A stretch of 22,148 nucleotides of DNA, from contig CAZHKT010000059.1 in NCBI GenBank assembly GCA_964533045.1, positions 1-22,148 of the forward strand, read 5' to 3'. The notes below the pieces were generated by a model. That model saw only the letters and a program-made list of their open reading frames with translations. It was not told the DNA's origin and did no database searches. The translations under genes and the position numbers were made by a program. The first letter of the stretch is position 1. Every line of letters begins with the position of its first letter. This stretch comes from JACQNR01 sp964533045 (lineage in GTDB: Bacteria; Acidobacteriota; Terriglobia; UBA7540). Of the stretch, positions 17,213 through 22,148 are shown piece by piece.

Positions 17213-18397
17213 ATGGCAAAAAGGACGCTGATTCCTGCACTACTTCTGGCGCTCGCCATCGCACCGCGCGCCGGGGCCCAAACCCGGGCCGAAGCGGAGG
17301 CGGAGAAGCACTTTGAGGCGGCGCGTCAGGCCGAGGCGGCGGGTGACCTGGCGCGCGCCGCCGCCGAGTACCAGGCAGTGCTGAAGCTGATGCCCGGCGT
17401 GCCGGAAGTGGAGTCGAATCTCGGACTGGCGTACTACATGATGGGCAAGGACCAGGACGCGATCGCGGTTTTCGAGCAGGCGCTGAAATCCAAGCCCGAC
17501 CTGCTCGCCGCCAACCTTTTTCTGGGCATGGCCTATCTGCGAACCAACCGCTACGCCGAGTCCATTGAGCCGCTCCAGAAAGCCATTTCGCTGAACGAGA
17601 AGGATCCGCGTGCGTACTTGAACCTGAGCGTGAGCTACACCGAACTCGGCCAGGAAGCCGAAGCGGCCCGAGTGCTGGAGCGCGCCCGCGAACTCTTCCC
17701 CGACGACGTCGAGATTCTTTACAACCTGGGCCGCCTTTACACCAAGCTGATGGCCAATACCTATAAGCGGATGGCCCAGGTCGGACCCGATTCGCACCGC
17801 TTCCATCAGGTGCTGGGCATGTCCTACGAAGCGCGGCGCGACCTGCCGAACGCCATCGCCGAATACAAGCTGGCAGTGGAGAAGGCCCCCCAGGCTCCGG
17901 GTGTGCATTATTCGCTGGGCAGCGCCTACTGGCGCGAGGGACAGTGGGCGAAGGCCGAGGCGGAACTGCGCAAGGAGCTGGAACTCGCGCCGGAGGACTA
18001 CCTCAGCACGTGGAAGCTGGGCAACATTTTCCTCAACACGCGCGATTACGAGAAAGCATCCCAGTTCCTCCGCAAGGCGCTCCAAATGAAGCCCGACTTC
18101 CCTCAGGCGCATCGCGATATGGGGAAGCTCTACCTCCGGACCGGCAACCCCGAGGCGGCGCTCGAGCACTTGAAGAAAGTCGCGCAAATCAGTCCGGAAG
18201 AAGCCAGCGCCCATTACCTGATGGCGCAAGCTTATAAGAGACTGGGGAGAACCAGCGAAGAGAAGGCCGAGTTACAGCGGTTTCAGGAACTTCGCCGGGC
18301 GGAACAGGAGCGCGGCAAGATGCCCGAGGCGCTGGGAACGCGCAACCTGGAAGAGTCCAAGCCGGAAGCGACGGAGGACTTCTCGCTCGACGAGTAA
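17213..18397 (+). CDS. Secreted TPR-repeat protein, paralogue of the three-gene TPR operon
   Basis: A 394-residue protein with a classic signal peptide (MAKRT, Leu/Ala core, cleavage APRAGA-Q at 22) followed by about nine TPR-like units. It shares the GPDS-x3-H central element and the register of repeats with the three TPR proteins at 10046-13632, so it belongs to the same paralogous family though it is in a different operon and on the other strand. The tail is acidic and low in complexity. Placement directly after the FG-GAP/ASPIC gene with a strong ribosome binding site suggests the two proteins act together, perhaps with the TPR scaffold docking the propeller protein. Its stop is 3 bases from the stop of the convergent gene. 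Confidence 0.9.
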   Translation: MAKRTLIPALLLALAIAPRAGAQTRAEAEAEKHFEAARQAEAAGDLARAAAEYQAVLKLMPGVPEVESNLGLAYYMMGKDQDAIAVFEQALKSKPDLLAANLFLGMAYLRTNRYAESIEPLQKAISLNEKDPRAYLNLSVSYTELGQEAEAARVLERARELFPDDVEILYNLGRLYTKLMANTYKRMAQVGPDSHRFHQVLGMSYEARRDLPNAIAEYKLAVEKAPQAPGVHYSLGSAYWREGQWAKAEAELRKELELAPEDYLSTWKLGNIFLNTRDYEKASQFLRKALQMKPDFPQAHRDMGKLYLRTGNPEAALEHLKKVAQISPEEASAHYLMAQAYKRLGRTSEEKAELQRFQELRRAEQERGKMPEALGTRNLEESKPEATEDFSLDE

Positions 18398-18400
18398 TCG

Positions 18401-19663
18401 CTACCGCGCCGGCCGGGCCGGAACGGCGCGCAGGTCTGCGCCGCTCATCGAATCGGCAATTCCCTTTTCACCCTTCTCCAGCCATTGGCGGGCGATGCGG
18501 CGGATTTCCTCGAAATCGCCGCCTGCAATTCCAATCAAGCTATAGAAGGAGCGATTGGCTGAGTCTTCATTCGGCAGCGACCAGAAGTCCATTCCGGCGG
18601 GCGAAAAATGATTGGGGTAGACCTTCAGCGATTCGGTGTCCACTTCGTGGGCCTGACTGTTGAGCCAGCCGATGGGCCAATGGTCCCAGGAACTGGAGAT
18701 CCAGCCCCAGCCCCCCGTGTCGTTGAAGCTGTGCTCCTTGATGCGCGTGAAGTCGTGGCCGAAGCCGGAGGCATCGCCGAAGATGCAAAACGGCGCGCCG
18801 TCCTTCATGGGGACGATCAGGGCCACGCCCGCGGCGTCGTCCACTTCCTTCCATGAACAGCCCGTGCGGCGCGCCGTGCCCTTCCAAATCTGCTTCGCGT
18901 CCGGCGCGGGGGTCCAGAAGACGTCGTACCGTTTTTCGGAAAATGGATCGAGTACGGCCAGGGCGTGGCGCTCGCCGGCGGATGCCGTGCTCGACAGCAC
19001 GTCGCTCCAGAGTTTGCCGACGGGCGCCATGCCGATCATTTCAATCGGCTCCCGCGCGTAGCCGATGGTCTTGTCGGGAATCAGCGATTCGTAGGATTGC
19101 CGCCGCAGCACCAGGCCGTTGGGGTAGGCCCAGAAGTCCTCTGTTCCGCGAAACGCCGCTTCGCCCGATTGCATGTTGACGCCGAAATAGGTCCAGCGCA
19201 CCCCGACGCGGCCCGGGCCGCGTTCCAGAATGTCCACGAAGCTGTTGCGTTCCTTTCGCCCGAAATCGTTGAAGAGTTCGGCCCAGCCTTCGTTGCCTTC
19301 GAAAAACTGATAGCAAAAACCGGCGCCCGAAGGCAATTCAAACCACGGGCAATAACTGCCCTCATGCGCAAAGACAAAGCGGTAGGGGAAATATTCCCAG
19401 GTCACCACGAAGGCGCGTTTGGCGTTGTGGTCGGCGTGCGGCGGAGAAGGGAACTCACCCTTGTACCCGCCGAAAACGTAATCGGTTACCTCCGTCACGG
19501 TGACCCCGGCGGTCTTCCGCTTCGCCAGCTCGGCCATGGTGACCGGCGCCGGTTTACTGATCACCGGCTTGCTGACCATTTGCGCACCCTGGGCCGATAG
19601 CATCTCCAGCAAGCCCCCGCAGAATGCCACCTGCACCATCCAATGCTTCGCAAATCGCGCCAT
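18401..19663 (-). CDS. Secreted protein of unknown function, aromatic-rich
   Basis: I do not recognise this 420-residue protein with confidence. The N terminus (MARFAKHWMVQVAFCGGLLEML, given here only as its hydrophobic span 9-20 following Arg3 and Lys6) looks like a signal peptide ending near SAQGAQ. The mature part is rich in Trp, Tyr, Phe and Gly in short beta-like strands, for example GVRWTYFGVNMQ and EDFWAYPNGLVLRRQ, which suggests a beta-sandwich such as a carbohydrate-active or mutarotase-like fold. No catalytic motif can be assigned. The WTY and YPNG-LVLRR pattern loosely recalls uncharacterised secreted proteins of Planctomycetes. The ATG at 19663 is chosen because AAGGTG sits 5 bases upstream; the in-frame GTG at 19669 lies inside that site. 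The gene ends 3 bases from the convergent TPR gene. Confidence 0.8.
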   Translation of the reverse strand: MARFAKHWMVQVAFCGGLLEMLSAQGAQMVSKPVISKPAPVTMAELAKRKTAGVTVTEVTDYVFGGYKGEFPSPPHADHNAKRAFVVTWEYFPYRFVFAHEGSYCPWFELPSGAGFCYQFFEGNEGWAELFNDFGRKERNSFVDILERGPGRVGVRWTYFGVNMQSGEAAFRGTEDFWAYPNGLVLRRQSYESLIPDKTIGYAREPIEMIGMAPVGKLWSDVLSSTASAGERHALAVLDPFSEKRYDVFWTPAPDAKQIWKGTARRTGCSWKEVDDAAGVALIVPMKDGAPFCIFGDASGFGHDFTRIKEHSFNDTGGWGWISSSWDHWPIGWLNSQAHEVDTESLKVYPNHFSPAGMDFWSLPNEDSANRSFYSLIGIAGGDFEEIRRIARQWLEKGEKGIADSMSGADLRAVPARPAR

Positions 19664-19666
19664 TGT

Positions 19667-19672
19667 CACCTT
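19667..19672 (-). promoter_or_regulatory. Ribosome binding site that decides the start of the secreted unknown
   Basis: AAGGTG on the minus strand lies just upstream of the ATG at 19663. It overlaps the alternative in-frame GTG at 19669-19667, which argues against that codon being the start. Confidence 0.55.
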
Positions 19673-19691
19673 GGAAGCCGCTCAGCCTGCG

Positions 19692-19746
19692 GCGGGCCAT
19701 GCCCGCTCCCTTTCGGTCATTCGAATCCCGGCGGGTTTCGCCCGCC
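19692..19746 (-). other. Two GC-rich hairpins between the regulator and the secreted unknown
   Basis: GCGGGC (19692-19697) pairs with GCCCGC (19701-19706) around a 3-base loop, and GGCGGG (19730-19735) pairs with CCCGCC (19741-19746) around a 5-base loop. On the minus strand they fall after the response-regulator gene and about 30-80 bases before the start of the secreted unknown. They lack U-tracts, so they could be leader structures, factor-dependent termination sites or RNA-stabilising elements. Confidence 0.4.
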
Positions 19747-19950
19747 CATCCTATGCCGAGTGCGCCCCCGCTTTCAAACGGAATTCGCGGGACGGGCGGG
19801 GGAAGGCCGGATGTTCCGGTGCGCTCCAGCGCGGGGCTCACCTTCCGGACATGCGAGGTGCGGGGGGTGGGACGGGGCGAGCGGCCTCCTGCACGGCGCA
19901 GAGGGGTCACACGGAGCGTGAGGAACCGCCGGTGACGGGCGGCGGGCAGA

Positions 19951-21279
19951 TCAGTTCGTGGCCGGTTCTTTGCCGAGACGCCGGATCTTGGAATGAAGCG
20001 TGGTGCGATCGATGCCGAGCAATGCCGCAGCGCGCGTGCGGTTGCCCTTGGCGAACCAGAGCGCTCGTTCGATGGCCTGCTGCTCCACTAGATTCAGATT
20101 CAGCGGCTGCTCCTCCAAAATCACCTTGGGCGGAGGGAGGCTCTCCTCCTTCAGCAGGGGGCACAAGTCACCATAGGTCAGACGACTCGGCCTCTGGAGC
20201 GTGCGCGCCGCGACTCGTTCCAGGATACATTCCAACTCGCGCACGTTGCCCGGAAGCGAGCATCGCAGCAGGAAATCAAAAGCCGACCAGCTCAGCGCAA
20301 ATGCATGGTTGTAGCGACGACTCAGGCGGGCCAGGAAATATCGCACAAGCGGCGCAATGTCTTCCGGCCGCTCGCGAAGCGGGGGAACCTGGATCACCAC
20401 CTCGGCGACGCGCGAGAACAGTTCCGGACGCAACCGGCGCGCGCGCAATTCCTCGAGGGAGTGGCTGGATGAGGCAATGATTCGCGCGCCGCCTGCGTGC
20501 ACGGGTGAACACGCCGAGAGCGTGGCGGTCAGGCTTTCCTGAAGGTTGTGCGGCAGATCGCCGACCTCGCTCAAGAAGAGCGTTCCGTTGGCGGTGGCTT
20601 CACAAAGTCGGCGCAGGCCACCCTGCGTGAATGCCGGGTCGCGAGGGGGGAAATCGGGCATTTCCGAAGAACAGTCCACCCGCAAGAATGGCCCCGCCGC
20701 CCTCGCCCCCGCCGACTGCATGGCGCGGGCTACGAGATCCTTGCCAACACCGCGCTCGCCCACCAGAAGCACCGGGACGTCGCTTTGAGCAACCCGGCGG
20801 GCCGCCTCGACCACTTCTCCCATGGCCCTGGAGCGAAAAATGAATTCCTCGAACCGCCGAATGGGTCCGGTGCCCGCGGGCACCTCCTCCCCCTGAAAAA
20901 GCTCCCCATAGAGGCGCACCTTTTCCGCGACCGGTCCCGGCTCGAAGGGCTTCAGGATGAAATCTGCGGCGCCCTGCTTGGTCGCTTCCAAGGCACTGGC
21001 CAGGGTAATGTTCGCCGACATGAGGATGACTGTCAAATTCGGGTCCATCTGGCGCAACTGCTGCATCAGGGCCAGGCCGCCCGAAGGAGGGATTTGGGAA
21101 TCCACGAAGGCAATGAAAACATCGGGGTTCTGCCGCGCCAATTGAGACGCTTCATTTGCGTCCCGTGCCCACGCCCCGATGAGGCCTCGCTCCTCGAGTG
21201 CCTTTTGAAACAATCGTCCTGAGCTCGCATCGGCATCTGCGATCAGAACTCGATAGCCTATTCCGTAATCGAAACTCAT
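19951..21279 (-). CDS. NtrC-family response regulator with degenerate AAA+ motifs
   Basis: A 442-residue protein with receiver, AAA+ and Fis-type DNA-binding domains. The receiver (1 to about 125) has Asp15/Asp17, the probable phospho-acceptor Asp60, Ser88 and Lys110. The AAA+ domain (about 144-375) has Walker A GERGVGKD (174-181), arginine-finger segment LRPELFSR (283-290), PPLRER (299-304) and sensor II PGNVRELE (343-350). The C-terminal helix-turn-helix is at about 402-436. Two features are abnormal. Walker B reads LFLSEVGD, with Ser237 where the family has Asp, and the sigma-54-contacting GAFTGA loop reads PAFTQG in a segment several residues shorter than usual. ATPase and sigma-54 activation may be lost, leaving a phosphorylation-controlled DNA-binding protein. 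ATG 21279 has GGAAGAG 4 bases upstream. No histidine kinase is adjacent. Confidence 0.9.
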   Translation of the reverse strand: MSFDYGIGYRVLIADADASSGRLFQKALEERGLIGAWARDANEASQLARQNPDVFIAFVDSQIPPSGGLALMQQLRQMDPNLTVILMSANITLASALEATKQGAADFILKPFEPGPVAEKVRLYGELFQGEEVPAGTGPIRRFEEFIFRSRAMGEVVEAARRVAQSDVPVLLVGERGVGKDLVARAMQSAGARAAGPFLRVDCSSEMPDFPPRDPAFTQGGLRRLCEATANGTLFLSEVGDLPHNLQESLTATLSACSPVHAGGARIIASSSHSLEELRARRLRPELFSRVAEVVIQVPPLRERPEDIAPLVRYFLARLSRRYNHAFALSWSAFDFLLRCSLPGNVRELECILERVAARTLQRPSRLTYGDLCPLLKEESLPPPKVILEEQPLNLNLVEQQAIERALWFAKGNRTRAAALLGIDRTTLHSKIRRLGKEPATN

Positions 21280-21309
21280 GGCACTCTTCCGCAGCGCGGA
21301 GTGGGAATC

Positions 21310-21319
21310 NNNNNNNNNN
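21310..21319. other. Assembly gap (10 Ns)
   Basis: Ten undetermined bases. GAATC occurs on both sides (21305-21309 and 21320-21324), which may mean that the contig ends overlap. The true gap size is unknown, so adjacency of the regulator and cytochrome genes is not assured. Confidence 0.99.
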
Positions 21320-21535
21320 GAATCACTTCAGCGAACTCCCCTGTCGGCGAAAACAAGGGAACGCCGGAGTTTCTCGGCCCCCGGTCCCACCATACGGCTA
21401 GTAGAGAAAATCTACAGCCCACACACACCTTGGTTCACAGACAGGTCTGCCCATCCAGCCCGACTACTACGCATGGCAATCCGACCAGCCAATCGATGTG
21501 CGTTTTTTAACGCTCCCCTGTGGTATAATCTCACT

Positions 21536-21660
21536 TTCCGTTTACAAAAGCCCGTGGCCGAATGGCTTTCACTGGTGTCTTCGTGATGAAATACACCCGA
21601 AATTGCTCCCTCCGAATGGCTTGAAATGCACGTCGAGAGGTTCAAACGCACCATTTTTTT
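21536..21660 (+). ncRNA. Possible small structured RNA
   Basis: Downstream of TATAAT (21524-21529) come three potential hairpins: AAAGCC/GGCTTT (21547-21552 with 21564-21569), GGTGT/ACACC with an inner TTC/GAA (21574-21597), and a TTGAA/TTCAA pair around 21621-21645. A run of seven T ends the stretch at 21660. The hairpin just before the T-run is weak and no -35 box is obvious, so this is only a candidate. No known riboswitch class was recognised. Confidence 0.2.
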
Positions 21661-21901
21661 GACGAAAATCAATGCAAAGTTGGTTGCTCTTCGATGGCCA
21701 CTACATCTCCTTGAGTAAGTATTTACAGATCAGCATGTTATTTTTCCAACGGCGCTATAGTGGTTTTCAGCACGAGGGATGCCACAACATGCCAGCTCCC
21801 AATTGACTGGTGAAAATTTTCGCAACAAATGGTATGCGGGATTGGAGCGACTATTGCTACCGAAGGGGGGGACAGGGCGAAGTCCCGCAGGCCAGTGGGA
21901 T

Positions 21902-22148
21902 ATGGCAACCAGCTATCAAACAAGTCGAACAATGTATAATATCGCAACAGCCTTTTGCGCCCTGCTGTGGCCTCTGCTAAATCGCGAGAGTGCGGCGCAA
22001 AGTGCCACCGAACATCCGTATCTTGGCTTGGAAGAGCCCAAGCGGGAAACCTGCCTAAGTTGCCACCCTGACAAGGTGGAGGGGAAGTTTGTCCACGCCG
22101 CGGGGCGCGCGAATTGCGGGTCCTGCCATCTGCCTGTGACGGCAGGCG
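21902..22148 (+). CDS. Multihaem c-type cytochrome (partial, cut by window end)
   Basis: The first 82 codons of a periplasmic cytochrome c. A signal peptide (Arg9, hydrophobic core ATAFCALLWPLL, then SAAQ near 30-33) is followed by two haem-binding CxxCH motifs, CLSCH (51-55) and CGSCH (72-76), spaced as in paired-CxxCH or cytochrome c3-type domains (CHPDK, then VHAAG). More haem sites are expected beyond the edge. The role is electron transfer in the periplasm; the partner is unknown. The start is uncertain: ATG 21902 gives an n-region with a positive charge, while the in-frame ATG 21932 gives none, and neither has a strong Shine-Dalgarno. It is divergent from the regulator gene but lies across the assembly gap. 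Confidence 0.82.
   Translation, partial: MATSYQTSRTMYNIATAFCALLWPLLNRESAAQSATEHPYLGLEEPKRETCLSCHPDKVEGKFVHAAGRANCGSCHLPVTAG

Larger units (their letters stand above)
21280..21901. other. Intergenic region with assembly gap and hairpins, no gene seen
   Basis: About 620 bases lie between the divergent regulator and cytochrome genes, with noticeably lower GC than the flanks right of the gap. No convincing coding frame is seen. A perfect TATAAT lies at 21524-21529 without a clear -35 box, followed by hairpins and a T7 run at 21654-21660. GAAAATTTTC, a perfect palindrome, is at 21812-21821 just downstream of TTGACT (21803-21808) and could be part of an operator or promoter for the cytochrome gene. 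Confidence 0.45.

Noticed and set aside
19715..19746. TTCGAATCC-like string resembling a tRNA T-arm
   Set aside because: The flanking bases do not pair as a T-stem and no acceptor or anticodon arm could be found.
19500..20480. Plus-strand open frame of 326 codons bridging the secreted unknown and the regulator
   Set aside because: It overlaps two minus-strand genes and has an Arg/Gly/Pro/Ala-rich, motif-free translation.
21660..21900. Possible GEMM-type cyclic dinucleotide riboswitch ahead of the cytochrome gene
   Set aside because: Such switches often precede cytochrome genes, but the conserved GEMM core words and paired stems were not found.
1..22148. CRISPR arrays, insertion sequences, integrases or phage genes
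   Set aside because: No regularly spaced repeats, transposase or recombinase motifs were found on either strand.

Overview
The window looks like a scaffold piece from a high-GC Gram-negative bacterium, most likely an Acidobacteriota member of the Solibacter/Bryobacter type. This is inferred from family content, not from a marker gene: two Hanks-type kinases with TolB-like and TPR tails, an Oar-like TonB-dependent receptor with an N-terminal carboxypeptidase-regulatory domain, a seven-bladed FG-GAP/ASPIC-UnbV protein, and four secreted TPR proteins. A run of ten Ns (21310-21319) shows two contigs were joined, which suggests a metagenome or draft assembly, so linkage across that point is uncertain.

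Layout. 1-274: leader of the first gene. 275-2818 (+) and 2904-5735 (-): two receptor-type Ser/Thr kinases, tail to tail. 5736-5988: divergent control region with a good sigma-70 promoter. 5989-9837 (+): a large TonB-dependent outer-membrane receptor closed by a strong intrinsic terminator and followed by a palindromic intergenic repeat (9913-10017). 13632-10046 (-): three tightly spaced paralogous secreted TPR genes. 15338-13902 (-): a SAM-methyltransferase domain fused behind an apparent export signal and a beta-rich domain. From a shared divergent promoter region, 15395-17170 (+) encodes the FG-GAP/ASPIC protein and 17213-18397 (+) a fourth TPR paralogue, probably one operon. 19663-18401 (-): an unrecognised secreted aromatic-rich protein. 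21279-19951 (-): an NtrC-architecture response regulator with damaged AAA+ motifs. 21280-21901: gap and intergenic DNA with hairpins. 21902-22148 (+): the start of a multihaem c-type cytochrome cut by the window edge.

How it may work together (inference). Most products are predicted to lie in or across the envelope: an outer-membrane transporter, secreted TPR scaffolds, a calcium-binding beta-propeller protein, and two kinases whose C-terminal TolB-like/TPR halves should face the periplasm. The four TPR proteins share a diagnostic PDS-x3-H element and so form one paralogous family split between two operons around the methyltransferase and ASPIC genes. The most unusual genes are the degenerate NtrC-like regulator (Walker B Asp replaced by Ser, GAFTGA loop shortened and altered) and the methyltransferase that carries a signal peptide. 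No CRISPR array, insertion sequence, tRNA or rRNA was seen.
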